From Candidatus Woesearchaeota archaeon (GTDB lineage: Archaea > Nanobdellota > Nanobdellia > Woesearchaeales > UBA525), in NCBI GenBank assembly GCA_018221165.1, contig JAAOYD010000011.1, positions 1 to 24,064 on the forward strand: 24,064 bases of DNA, read 5' to 3'. Position 1 is the first letter of the stretch. Each line of letters starts with the position of its first letter. The position numbers were made by a program, and so were the translations under genes. The notes under the pieces were generated by a model. That model did not search any database. It was not told the origin of the DNA and was given only the letters and a program-made list of their open reading frames with translations. This document shows positions 15,116 to 21,661 of the stretch, piece after piece.

Positions 15116-15871
15116 CTACGCGACGCCCAGAATCTTCCGCGAGACAATGCTCAACGCGATACTCAGAAGAATATATGTTCCCAGCCAGCCGGGTCGCCAG
15201 CCGAACAAGGTGATGCTACCCAGCGGCTTGACCGCCGCGTTGCTCAAAGAAACGCTCATCACAGAACTGTCCTTATAGGTTTGCAACGGCGCTTCGTAGC
15301 GACGCTCAGCAGTAATGATGAACTTCTTCTCAACAAAATCTGTTCCTGAATCTATCGTCGCTTTGTACGTTCCAGCAGGACCGTTCAACATCCAGGTCGC
15401 CTTGCCATCAATAACTGGCTGAGTATCTTGATTCACTGCAACACCCTCAGGAATAACTGTAATTGTCGCTGTATCAACACCTTCTTGAAACATGGCAGTC
15501 AACTCAAACTCTTCGCCAGGTGGCAAACCATAGTAGGCCATGTGGGCATTCAACCAACCAAAAATGATGATAATCGGCAAGAACGTGTACAAGGTAGGTT
15601 TGAAGCTGTGCTTCATCATCTCCATGTTGTACTGCATCGCCTCCTTCTGGAGCTTCATGACTTTCTCAGGATTGTCCTTCTCCTTCTTCATCTTGTCCTG
15701 AAAGCCCTTGATCTTCTTCTTCAACTCCTTCATGCGCTCCTGGTCGGTGGCGTACTTGTAGATGATAGTAATACCGATGGTGATGACGAACGCTATGAGG
15801 AAGATAGCAAAAAAAGGCTCAAGATTGAGGAGAGGGCCAAAAATAGGATCGAGGAGATTATCGAAGACCAT
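15116..15871 (-). CDS. EMC3/TMCO1-like (DUF106) Oxa1-superfamily membrane insertase
   Basis: This 251-residue membrane protein belongs to the archaeal DUF106 group (Ylp1), relatives of YidC/Oxa1, EMC3 and TMCO1 that help insert membrane proteins. The topology fits: a first membrane helix (about 18-40), a charged coiled coil (about 43-85, KYATDQERMKELKKKIKGFQ), a second helix (about 91-111) after the hydrophilic MMKHSFKPT, and a last helix near the C-terminus (about 224-246). Between the second and last helices lies a beta-rich domain of about 110 residues, predicted outside the cell, larger than the short loop I expect for this family. The gene starts in the secY stop (TGATG), so the two are co-expressed, in keeping with a joint role in membrane protein biogenesis. 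Confidence 0.88.
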   Translation of the reverse strand: MVFDNLLDPIFGPLLNLEPFFAIFLIAFVITIGITIIYKYATDQERMKELKKKIKGFQDKMKKEKDNPEKVMKLQKEAMQYNMEMMKHSFKPTLYTFLPIIIIFGWLNAHMAYYGLPPGEEFELTAMFQEGVDTATITVIPEGVAVNQDTQPVIDGKATWMLNGPAGTYKATIDSGTDFVEKKFIITAERRYEAPLQTYKDSSVMSVSLSNAAVKPLGSITLFGWRPGWLGTYILLSIALSIVSRKILGVA

Positions 15872-17199
15872 CAGCGACCACCCATAAACTTACGCATCAT
15901 GGGGTTCATATCAGCGACGTGCTGCTGCGCAATCGTCTGATAGAGGTTGTAGATAATCATGACAGTCAGCAAGATACCCGTACCGCGACCCAAAGCACCA
16001 GTCAAGTCAGCGACTGAAGCAAGCAAGCCAACAGCAATACTACCGATGACACTCAACGGCCAAATGTAACGTGCCAATAATCGTTCCAGCACGCGCTGGT
16101 CCTTGCGGAAGCCAGGAATGCTCAACCCGGACGCCATAATCTGCTTCGCCTGGGACGCAGGATCCAACCCGGCTGTCTGCACCCAGAACAGGCCGAAAAT
16201 CAAGCTGCCAATAACAAAGATAATCACATAGAGAAGGCTCTGAAAGAACATGTTCCAACTGAAACTACCGACGATAATCGCCTGGAGCACGTTCGGATTA
16301 CTCATCAGCGCCGCCAAGCCTGACATGGCCGGGACCCACTGGGCAATCAATTGGACGTTCGCTAACAACGCAGCGACGAGAATAACAGGAATATTACTTG
16401 TATAGAAGAAATTTAACGGCCAACGCACACCATGACCACGCATGCGACCGAAACTCAAAGGAATCTCCACCTTCATGGATTGAGTGTACACTACAATCAG
16501 GAAGACGCCGACCGTCGCGATGAGCACACTCGCATCGAGCATCGCCTGGGTCAGGTTCTGCGTCGCGAGACTTTGGAACAAGGAAGGCACCTTACCGGAA
16601 TACAGGTTCGGGTCAGTCGGTGAAGGCAGCCAACTGAACGCACGGACAAAGATAGTCTTCGAGACGCCGGCCGCGATGAAGAGGCTGATACCAGAACCGA
16701 AGCCCCACTTCGAGACGACCTCGTCCATCATCATGATCATGACGCCACCGAGGCAGAGCTGGAAGATGAGAATCCACGACGGTATACCTGCAAGAGGCTG
16801 CAGGCCACCAGTGGAAACGTAGATAATGCCTTCGAGGATGATGAAGAAGATACTGAGCAGCTTCTGGATGCCTTGGAAACGCGCACGGCCTTCGTGGGTT
16901 GTACGGTCGAACTTGACCAAACCTGAACCGTTCAGCAATTGCAACACGATAGAAGCAGTCACAATGGGACCGATACCTAAGGTGATGATGCTACCAAAGC
17001 TCGCACCCAAGACTATTTCGAAGAATTCGAACTGCTGCAGCGCGTTCTCACCCAAACCAAAGAGTGGAACCATGCCAAGAATGAAGTAGAGAACAAGGGT
17101 GATAAGAGTCCACTTTATCTTCTCCTTGAAGGCCAGCCGCTTTTCAGTCGGCGCCATGACCTCAGGGAGGTTATTCAGTACGGTATCGAGGAAACTCAT
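15871..17199 (-). CDS. secY: Protein translocase subunit SecY
   Basis: This 442-residue protein is the pore subunit of the SecYEG/Sec61 channel, which moves unfolded proteins across or into the cytoplasmic membrane. About ten hydrophobic helices can be followed. Family signatures include the TM2a plug region FGLGENALQQFEFFEIVLGA, LGIGPIVTASIVLQLLNG after it, and the cytosolic segment with PLSFGRMRGHGVRWPLNFFY. The ATG at 17199 is chosen over the in-frame GTG at 17205 because AGGGTG just upstream is the ribosome-binding site. It has its own TATA box (17234-17241) and is separated from L15 by three other genes, whereas in many archaea it follows L15 directly. It is coupled to the DUF106 gene. 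Confidence 0.97.
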   Translation of the reverse strand: MSFLDTVLNNLPEVMAPTEKRLAFKEKIKWTLITLVLYFILGMVPLFGLGENALQQFEFFEIVLGASFGSIITLGIGPIVTASIVLQLLNGSGLVKFDRTTHEGRARFQGIQKLLSIFFIILEGIIYVSTGGLQPLAGIPSWILIFQLCLGGVMIMMMDEVVSKWGFGSGISLFIAAGVSKTIFVRAFSWLPSPTDPNLYSGKVPSLFQSLATQNLTQAMLDASVLIATVGVFLIVVYTQSMKVEIPLSFGRMRGHGVRWPLNFFYTSNIPVILVAALLANVQLIAQWVPAMSGLAALMSNPNVLQAIIVGSFSWNMFFQSLLYVIIFVIGSLIFGLFWVQTAGLDPASQAKQIMASGLSIPGFRKDQRVLERLLARYIWPLSVIGSIAVGLLASVADLTGALGRGTGILLTVMIIYNLYQTIAQQHVADMNPMMRKFMGGR

Positions 17200-17205
17200 G
17201 AACAC

Positions 17206-17241
17206 ACCCTAGAGGGTGAGGGCTCGCCGGTGGTTTATAAA
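17206..17241 (-). promoter_or_regulatory. secY promoter
   Basis: TTTATAAA at 17234-17241 is a TATA box for the minus strand and sets transcription start near 17208-17213. A short leader containing AGGGTG precedes the ATG at 17199. The element is palindromic and could also be read on the plus strand. Confidence 0.55.
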
Positions 17242-17260
17242 GGCTTTGGCTTCCAGAAGG

Positions 17261-17268
17261 CTTTAATA
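17261..17268 (+). promoter_or_regulatory. TATA-like box of the HD-domain gene
   Basis: CTTTAATA lies 25-32 nt before the ATG at 17293 with no Shine-Dalgarno between, consistent with a leaderless transcript. Confidence 0.45.
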
Positions 17269-17292
17269 CCTCCAACAAACCCTCAAAAAAAC

Positions 17293-17847
17293 ATGGGATG
17301 GGAAGAGGCCCTCGCAATCGTCAAGAAGCACTATGAGGAAGGCAGCGAGAGCTACGAAGCGCTCGTGACGCACGGTCGGATGGTACGGGATAAGGCTTTG
17401 GCCATCGCCAAGCGCGTCCCGGAACTCAAACCAGATGTGGAACTCATCGAGGAGGCCTCGTTACTCCATGACATCGGCATCAAGTTCACTCACGCGCCTG
17501 ACATCGGCTGCCATGGTGAGGCACGCTACATCACGCACATAGCCCTTGGCAAGGAGCTCCTCGAAAAAGAGGGCCTGCCAAAACACGCTCGCATCGCGGA
17601 ATCCCACCTCGGCGTCGGAATCAGCAAAGAGGAAATAGAAGCCAAAAACCTCCCGTTCCCAAAAAAAGACATGATTCCTGAGACTGTTGAGGAGGAGATT
17701 GTCAGCCTCGCCGATAAGTTCTTCACGAAAGTGCCGGAAGAGATGAATCGGGAGAGGAGCAAGGATGAGGTCAGAAAGGGCCTCCGACGCCATGGCGAGA
17801 GCAAGGTCAAGGTCTTCGACGAGTGGTGCAAGAAGTATAAGGAATAA
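17293..17847 (+). CDS. HD-domain phosphohydrolase
   Basis: This 184-residue protein has an HD metal-dependent phosphohydrolase fold. The conserved histidine of VTHGRMV (about residue 28) is followed by LLHDIGIKFTH (HD at about 59-60) and by CHGEARYITH, with a later acidic position in EEEIVSLADKF. This is the layout of small archaeal/bacterial HD proteins that act on nucleotides or other phosphate esters. The exact substrate cannot be told. The frame is open upstream to 17230, but the ATG at 17293 (MGWEEALAIV) begins the domain and sits about 30 nt from a TATA-like element. The stop TAA abuts, with no gap, the stop of a convergent small gene. Its insertion between secY and the spc operon is unusual. 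Confidence 0.87.
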   Translation: MGWEEALAIVKKHYEEGSESYEALVTHGRMVRDKALAIAKRVPELKPDVELIEEASLLHDIGIKFTHAPDIGCHGEARYITHIALGKELLEKEGLPKHARIAESHLGVGISKEEIEAKNLPFPKKDMIPETVEEEIVSLADKFFTKVPEEMNRERSKDEVRKGLRRHGESKVKVFDEWCKKYKE

Positions 17848-18009
17848 TCACTTGATGATATACGAGAACCCGCGCTCATAACGATGCACGCCCTCTTTCT
17901 TGGAGAAATGCAGCCAACCGTGCTCAAGGAGCATCTGGCACTTCAGGAGGCTCCGCTCGTCATGAACAGGAATGACGGACTGCCTCACAGGGAGTTGTGA
18001 TGAGTACAT
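17848..18009 (-). CDS. 53-aa paralogue of the neighbouring zinc-ribbon protein, cysteines lost
   Basis: This 53-residue reading frame ends with LLEHGWLHFSKKEGVHRY and GFSYIIK, closely matching the end of the adjacent 59-residue zinc-ribbon protein. The segment holding the second cysteine pair (CDVC) is shortened by three residues to ER, and the first pair (CPDC) has become VHDE. Only one Cys (C24) remains, so it cannot form the same zinc site. The matching DNA blocks are clear (for example CTCTTTCTTGGAGAAA in both). A TATA-like TTTTTATAGG at 18031-18040 is placed for a leaderless start at the ATG, so it may be expressed. It is either a diverged duplicate with a new role or a decaying copy. 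Confidence 0.55.
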   Translation of the reverse strand: MYSSQLPVRQSVIPVHDERSLLKCQMLLEHGWLHFSKKEGVHRYERGFSYIIK

Positions 18010-18030
18010 AATAGAAAAGATGGTGAAACA

Positions 18031-18040
18031 CCTATAAAAA
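18031..18040 (-). promoter_or_regulatory. TATA-like box of the 53-aa gene
   Basis: The minus strand reads TTTTTATAGG, 22-31 nt upstream of the ATG at 18009, with no ribosome-binding site. The spacing equals that of the other leaderless genes here. Confidence 0.4.
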
Positions 18041-18061
18041 CATGCTCATCGAGCCCACTCC

Positions 18062-18241
18062 CTACTTGATGATATATGAGAAGCCACAGACATCACAATT
18101 GTAGTGATTGACCCCCTCTTTCTTGGAGAAAAACAGCCACTTGGACTCGAGCAATTCTTGCGTCTTGGAGAACGCGCGACCATGACAGTCAGGACAGACC
18201 AACGGACAACCGCGAACAGTATGGGCTTTCAGCTCAGGCAT
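18062..18241 (-). CDS. Small zinc-ribbon protein (59 aa)
   Basis: This 59-residue protein carries two knuckles, CPDC (16-19) and CDVC (49-52), plus C12, separated by a helix-like LLESKWLFFSKKEG. It most likely binds one zinc ion as a rubredoxin-like ribbon. It is basic and may bind nucleic acid or a protein partner. I do not recognise a named family. The ATG at 18241 is about 23-32 nt from a TATA-like element that overlaps the L15 stop codon, so it probably has a leaderless transcript of its own even though it lies 26 nt downstream of L15. A diverged copy lies immediately downstream. The Cys pairs and the paralogue support it as a real gene despite its small size. Confidence 0.7.
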   Translation of the reverse strand: MPELKAHTVRGCPLVCPDCHGRAFSKTQELLESKWLFFSKKEGVNHYNCDVCGFSYIIK

Positions 18242-18263
18242 AGAGAACGTAAAGAGAAACGAG

Positions 18264-18273
18264 TATATTAAGC
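18264..18273 (-). promoter_or_regulatory. TATA-like box of the zinc-ribbon gene
   Basis: On the minus strand the sequence reads CTTAATATAC, overlapping the last codon and stop of L15. It ends 23 nt before the ATG at 18241, as expected for a leaderless promoter. Confidence 0.45.
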
Positions 18274-18747
18274 TTCTGCCGGAGCTGGTTCAGGAGCAGG
18301 AGCCGCTTTCGCAGTCACCGTGACCTTGCCGCCAGCATTCTCAGCCTTCTCAACAGCACGAGCAGACGCAGACTCAACACTAATCTCGAGCTTCACCGCG
18401 ACCTTACCAGCGCCAAGCAATCGCTCGATACCGAGCTTGCCAAGATCCATGACAAAGACATCGCCCTTCTTGACAGCGAGACAGTCAAGGACCATGCGCT
18501 CAGCAGCGCTGGAGAGGTGACCAACATTAACTGCGGCACCCTTCTCAGGAGCATGTGAGGTGAATCCATGCTTGCCATAACGCTTCAAATCCTTCCAATA
18601 AGAAGGCTTCTTCGCGTCACCACGCTTACCACTACCGGCATTGCCACGACCACCACGGTGACCGGCGCCTCGGTGCTTCTTCATAGAGCCCCAGCCATGG
18701 GTGGTAGCTGCGCGTTGCCGCGTGTTTTTCTTACGATGTTTGAACAT
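18268..18747 (-). CDS. rpl15: 50S ribosomal protein L15 (uL15)
   Basis: This 159-residue large-subunit protein binds 23S rRNA. The N-terminal arm KHRKKNTRQRAATTHGWG followed by the Gly/Arg-rich HRGAGHRGGRGNAGSGKR is typical of archaeal L15/L27a. The globular half includes VLDCLAVKKGDVFVMDLGKLGIERLLGAGKV. The C-terminus carries a short Ala/Pro/Glu tail (APAPEPAPAEA), like the low-complexity ends of other ribosomal proteins in this cluster. It is the last gene of the spc operon here, 10 nt after L30. secY, its usual follower, is about 0.5-1 kb further on. Confidence 0.96.
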   Translation of the reverse strand: MFKHRKKNTRQRAATTHGWGSMKKHRGAGHRGGRGNAGSGKRGDAKKPSYWKDLKRYGKHGFTSHAPEKGAAVNVGHLSSAAERMVLDCLAVKKGDVFVMDLGKLGIERLLGAGKVAVKLEISVESASARAVEKAENAGGKVTVTAKAAPAPEPAPAEA

Positions 18748-18757
18748 AGTGATTCAC

Positions 18758-19255
18758 CTAAAGCATACGGAGGACGAGATCATTCATCTTGTCGCCGCGA
18801 TTTCCAAGGACACCGCCTTCTGTGAAGTGCTTCTTGATACCCTTGCGTTCAAAGCCACCACGAGGTGGGTGGAGACGGAAGAACTTCTTGTCCTTCACGC
18901 CACGCTTCGACTCAAGTTCCTTCTTGGTCTCAGCAGTGATAGTGCCAAATGTGATGTAGTCCTTCGCCTTGACGAGCTGGCCGCGATTAATCGGCGTGTC
19001 TTCAAGGACAACGCAGACATGCTTGCGCAGCAAGCGAAGACTGGTAAGCGCGTCCCTGATGTCATGACGGACACCGACGAGACCACGCACGAGGATTGCG
19101 CAGAGGAAACCGCCTTTCGGTTTTGCCACGGGCTTCACCTTCTCCTTAGCGCCTGCTTTCGGGCTGGGCGCTGCGGGCTTGGGTGATTGGGCGGGCGCAA
19201 CGGGCGCTGCTTTCGGCTCCGCGGGAGCTGTTTCCTTTTTCGCTTCTTCTTCCAT
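18758..19255 (-). CDS. rpl30: 50S ribosomal protein L30 (uL30) with Pro/Ala-rich N-terminal extension
   Basis: This 165-residue protein is archaeal L30/L7e. The core begins near residue 48 (GGFLCAILVRGLVGVRHDIR) and includes VVLEDTPINRGQLVKAKDYITFG and the C-terminal LHPPRGGFERKGIKKHF. Archaeal L30 is usually about 150 residues, starting directly with the core. Here about 45 extra residues rich in Ala, Pro and Lys precede it. Most of that extension matches the tail of the L34e-L14e fusion at nucleotide level. The ATG at 19255 is preferred over the GTG at 19264, since GTGAT there is the Shine-Dalgarno. It overlaps nothing and begins 2 nt after the S5 stop. Confidence 0.93.
   Translation of the reverse strand: MEEEAKKETAPAEPKAAPVAPAQSPKPAAPSPKAGAKEKVKPVAKPKGGFLCAILVRGLVGVRHDIRDALTSLRLLRKHVCVVLEDTPINRGQLVKAKDYITFGTITAETKKELESKRGVKDKKFFRLHPPRGGFERKGIKKHFTEGGVLGNRGDKMNDLVLRML
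19143..19226 (-). repeat. Pro/Ala-rich coding repeat, copy 2 (N-terminus of L30)
   Basis: Gap-free partner of 5848-5931 with 8 mismatches in 84 bp counted by eye. It encodes APAQSPKPAAPSPKAGAKE in the L30 extension, in the same frame as the first copy. Confidence 0.85.
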
Positions 19256-19256
19256 A

Positions 19257-20000
19257 CTAATCACTCTTCTTCACGCCGCCGTCGACGACAGCGAGCTTCT
19301 CCTGATGACGCAGCTGCACACGAGTCGCACTAAGCTGACGTAGCGCCTTCTCAAGCGCCTTAATGAAATTGACCTTGTTCTTTGTCTGGCCGAAACTCTT
19401 GCTCCACACGTTGTGGATGCCGGCCTGTTCAAGGACCTTCGCGACTTCCTTCTCAACGACGAGACCTTTGCCTTTCGGAGCGGGCATGAGCTTGACAATT
19501 ACGCTGCCAACCTTACCTTCAACAGTGAATGGGATGCTGTGAGGATCGCTCGACGCGTCCTCCCATGAACCAGTGCCGCGACGAATCTTGAACACGTTCA
19601 GCTTCGCCTTTCTGACAGCTTTCTGACGCGCAGGCATGGTTTCCTTCGCGCAACCAATACCAATACCAACATGACCGTTTCGGTCACCAACAACCGCCAT
19701 GGCTGTGAACTTCGGCTTGTTACCCTCGCGCGTCTTCTTCTGGGTCTGACGGAAGATACGTCGCTGGCCACCACCAAACTTACCCTTCGCCTGGCCGATG
19801 AGCAACAAGTCACTCTCTAAGTCAGGGAGGAGCATGTCAATAATCTCCGGTTCGAGGATGGTGCGGCCGGCGTCGAGGATGTCATCAATGTTGAGGATGT
19901 CCTTGGCCTTGACTTCGCGTCCAAGCTGGGTTTTTGGCTTCCAGCCTTCTACATCGCTGGTCGCCGCACTCTCCCTCGTGGTCATCTGGAATTTTGCCAT
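19257..20000 (-). CDS. rps5: 30S ribosomal protein S5 (uS5)
   Basis: This 247-residue small-subunit protein contributes to decoding accuracy and helicase activity at the mRNA entry. The double-stranded-RNA-binding-like N-terminal domain contains IGQAKGKFGGGQRRIFR, FTAMAVVGDRNGHVGIGIG and CAKETMPARQKAVRKAK. The C-terminal domain has VIVKLMPAPKGKGLVV and IHNVWSKSFGQTKNKVNFI, characteristic of archaeal S5/eukaryotic S2. It is somewhat longer than the roughly 210-220 residues common in archaea, mainly at the N-terminus. The ATG at 20000 lies 2 nt after the L18 stop. Confidence 0.96.
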   Translation of the reverse strand: MAKFQMTTRESAATSDVEGWKPKTQLGREVKAKDILNIDDILDAGRTILEPEIIDMLLPDLESDLLLIGQAKGKFGGGQRRIFRQTQKKTREGNKPKFTAMAVVGDRNGHVGIGIGCAKETMPARQKAVRKAKLNVFKIRRGTGSWEDASSDPHSIPFTVEGKVGSVIVKLMPAPKGKGLVVEKEVAKVLEQAGIHNVWSKSFGQTKNKVNFIKALEKALRQLSATRVQLRHQEKLAVVDGGVKKSD

Positions 20001-20002
20001 GA

Positions 20003-20560
20003 TTATGCCTCTTGCTGCGCCTTCGGCGCTTTCTTCTCAGTCGCTAGCTTCTCGCCAGCTGGAGGAGTAATATTCAGCTTCTTCATCAACGCAGTAACCT
20101 CGTCGGCCTTGACTGACGTCAGGTGCTCACCACGTAGTCGCTCAGGCGGCGGGAACACGCTGTCACTCACTGGAATATTCAAGCCTGCATCGACCGCGCC
20201 CTTGATGGCTGCGTAGATACGCGTGCCGGAACGGTGCTGCTGCAAACCAAGATCGACAATCGCTTCGCTAATCTTCTTGTCCTTAGCAGCCTGACCGAAG
20301 ATATGACCGGTACAATAAGCTGCAGTGAGACTCTTTGTGCTGTGTTTCCAACCTTGCTTCAATAGGATTTTCGAGTTGATTGTGACGAGCACTTTGTCGC
20401 CGTCCGCATCGTAGTTAACCAGCTGGAGCTGGACGTGTTTGTTGCTGACACGCACGACGAGTCGAGGCTTGCCGCTCTTGAGGAGCGCGAGGCGTTTCTT
20501 GTAGTTCGTGCGCCCGGTGCGCTTGCGACGGAATTTGATGACGTGTTTTGCTTGACCCAT
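20003..20560 (-). CDS. rpl18: 50S ribosomal protein L18 (uL18)
   Basis: This 185-residue large-subunit protein binds 5S rRNA. Archaeal/eukaryotic L18 signatures are FRRKRTGRTNYKKRLALLKSG near the start, PRLVVRVSNKHVQLQLV, AAYCTGHIFGQAAK and the central GLQQHRSGTRIYAAIKGAVDAG, followed by RLRGEHL. The last 15 or so residues are a Lys/Ala-rich tail. The frame is open to a GTG at 20566, but GTGAGTGA there is the ribosome-binding site for the ATG at 20560. A 14-codon mini-ORF and a hairpin lie directly upstream and may affect its translation. Confidence 0.96.
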   Translation of the reverse strand: MGQAKHVIKFRRKRTGRTNYKKRLALLKSGKPRLVVRVSNKHVQLQLVNYDADGDKVLVTINSKILLKQGWKHSTKSLTAAYCTGHIFGQAAKDKKISEAIVDLGLQQHRSGTRIYAAIKGAVDAGLNIPVSDSVFPPPERLRGEHLTSVKADEVTALMKKLNITPPAGEKLATEKKAPKAQQEA

Positions 20561-20561
20561 T

Positions 20562-20623
20562 TTCACTCACTTTGTTCGTTCAAAGGTTGGCGTTTGCCGC
20601 CAACCATGTTCATTCACTTCGTT
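20562..20623 (-). repeat. Duplicated ribosome-binding region flanking a hairpin between L19e and L18
   Basis: On the minus strand AACGAAGTGAATGAACATG (20623-20605) resembles AACAAAGTGAGTGAAAATG (20576-20558) in 16 of 19 positions, each ending in a Shine-Dalgarno-like GTGA and an ATG. Between them a perfect 8-bp inverted repeat, GGTTGGCG/CGCCAACC (20585-20592 and 20598-20605, 5-nt loop), can form a stable hairpin. This is the longest gap between genes of the spc cluster. Confidence 0.6.
20563..20607 (-). CDS. Possible 14-codon leader ORF before L18
   Basis: An ATG at 20607 preceded by GTGAATGAAC opens a frame encoding MVGGKRQPLNEQSE and stops with TGA 2 nt before the L18 ATG. The L18 Shine-Dalgarno lies inside its last codons, and the perfect hairpin covers codons 1-7. 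It could couple or attenuate L18 translation, or be a chance result of a local duplication. No family resemblance is expected at this size. Confidence 0.3.
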   Translation of the reverse strand: MVGGKRQPLNEQSE

Positions 20624-21096
20624 TACTTCTTCTCGGCCGTCTTGACGTTCTTCTGCCAGAGGCGCTGGTCCTCGACAAATAACTTGATGTGGCGCTTACT
20701 ACGGAAGAAGCCACCTTTGCTCTTCCGATACAGGTTACGATAGGTGGCGAGGTTGATGAGCTCTTTATCCTTGAGCTCTTTCAGGAAAGAACGCTGGCTG
20801 CGCACTTTGTTCATCCACTTATCTTTATCAGGAGTGCTCGCGTTGGGTGTACCTTTTCGCGAACCGTGGCCGCGCTGGAGACCCTTCCGCTTCTGCACCT
20901 GAATCTTACGGGCGCGGACGCGGCTGACTTCCTTCTTCGGCTGCTTGAAAATAATACCATCACTGATGAGCAAGCGCAAGTCACTCTTGGTGATTGCCTC
21001 CTTGATGTCAAGAAGGTTCTCAGGTTGGAATCTGACGCGCTGTGGACTGCACTTAAGCAAGGTTCCTGCCAGTCGTTTTTGAGTGTCGAGCTTCAT
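20623..21096 (-). CDS. rpl19e: 50S ribosomal protein L19e
   Basis: This 157-residue protein occurs only in archaea and eukaryotes and contacts 23S rRNA near the subunit interface. Diagnostic stretches are LDTQKRLAGTLLKCSPQRVR at the start, DIKEAITKSDLRLLISDGII, the Arg/Lys/Gly-rich GLQRGHGSRKGTPNAS and the long basic C-terminal helix. The ATG at 21096 is used: the upstream in-frame GTG at 21105 belongs to the GTGATTG Shine-Dalgarno. It sits directly after L32e in the order normal for archaeal spc operons. Confidence 0.95.
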   Translation of the reverse strand: MKLDTQKRLAGTLLKCSPQRVRFQPENLLDIKEAITKSDLRLLISDGIIFKQPKKEVSRVRARKIQVQKRKGLQRGHGSRKGTPNASTPDKDKWMNKVRSQRSFLKELKDKELINLATYRNLYRKSKGGFFRSKRHIKLFVEDQRLWQKNVKTAEKK

Positions 21097-21101
21097 GTCA
21101 A

Positions 21102-21656
21102 TCACGCTTGTTTCTGAGTCAAGACTTTGTCCTGCTCCTTCTTCTCCTCAATCTTCTCAGCCTTGAGTTCTTCAGAAGATTTCTCTTCCTTCTTCTCTTC
21201 GTCCTTCTTGACCTTCTCGTCGAGGGTTTTCTTCTCCTTCTTCTTCGCCTTGGCCGCGACACGCGCGTCCTTCACCTTCTTCTTGGTGGCAAGCTTTGCT
21301 TTCACAGCAGCAACTTGCTTCTCGGCGTCGATGAGGAATGTGAGGTTCTTCGCTTTCGCGGCAGTAATGATAGCTTCTCGCTTGCGACCGCCAACAGTTG
21401 AGGCGATAATGACACCGTGCTTCTTCGCGTCCAATGGTTCAATCTCTGCAGGTGTGCTAACGCGCACCGGAGTGAGACCTTTGACCAGGCCGAACACAGC
21501 TTTCGCGTTGCCAAAGCCAGCGGCGGGACCGCGTTGGTAGCCTCGCTTGTGCAGGCGAACCTTACTCTGGCGACCACGTGGCTTGCGCCAGTTCGCGCTG
21601 AGCTTGAGTCGCTTGTGGCTGTCGTGCTTTCGGAAGCTAGGTTTTGTCTTTTCCAT
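21102..21656 (-). CDS. rpl32e: 50S ribosomal protein L32e with acidic/basic C-terminal tail
   Basis: This 184-residue large-subunit protein shows the L32e core in the first 130 residues: FRKHDSHKRLKLSANWRKPRG, followed by VRLHKRGYQRGPAAGFGN, and VIIASTVGGRKREAIITAAK near the core end. The last 50 or so residues are an almost pure Lys/Glu stretch (KKKEKKTLDEKVKKDEEKKE), expected to be disordered or a single helix. The core lies at the N-terminus, whereas some archaeal L32e proteins have N-terminal extensions. The ATG at 21656 follows GTGATATTC, the ribosome-binding site, so the GTG at 21665 is not the start. It begins 5 nt after the L6 stop. Confidence 0.94.
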   Translation of the reverse strand: MEKTKPSFRKHDSHKRLKLSANWRKPRGRQSKVRLHKRGYQRGPAAGFGNAKAVFGLVKGLTPVRVSTPAEIEPLDAKKHGVIIASTVGGRKREAIITAAKAKNLTFLIDAEKQVAAVKAKLATKKKVKDARVAAKAKKKEKKTLDEKVKKDEEKKEEKSSEELKAEKIEEKKEQDKVLTQKQA

Positions 21657-21661
21657 GAATA

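Noticed and set aside
17230..17292. Extended N-terminus of the HD protein from 17230
   Set aside because: That stretch contains the secY TATA box and the HD gene's own TATA-like element, and its translation is unlike the family start.
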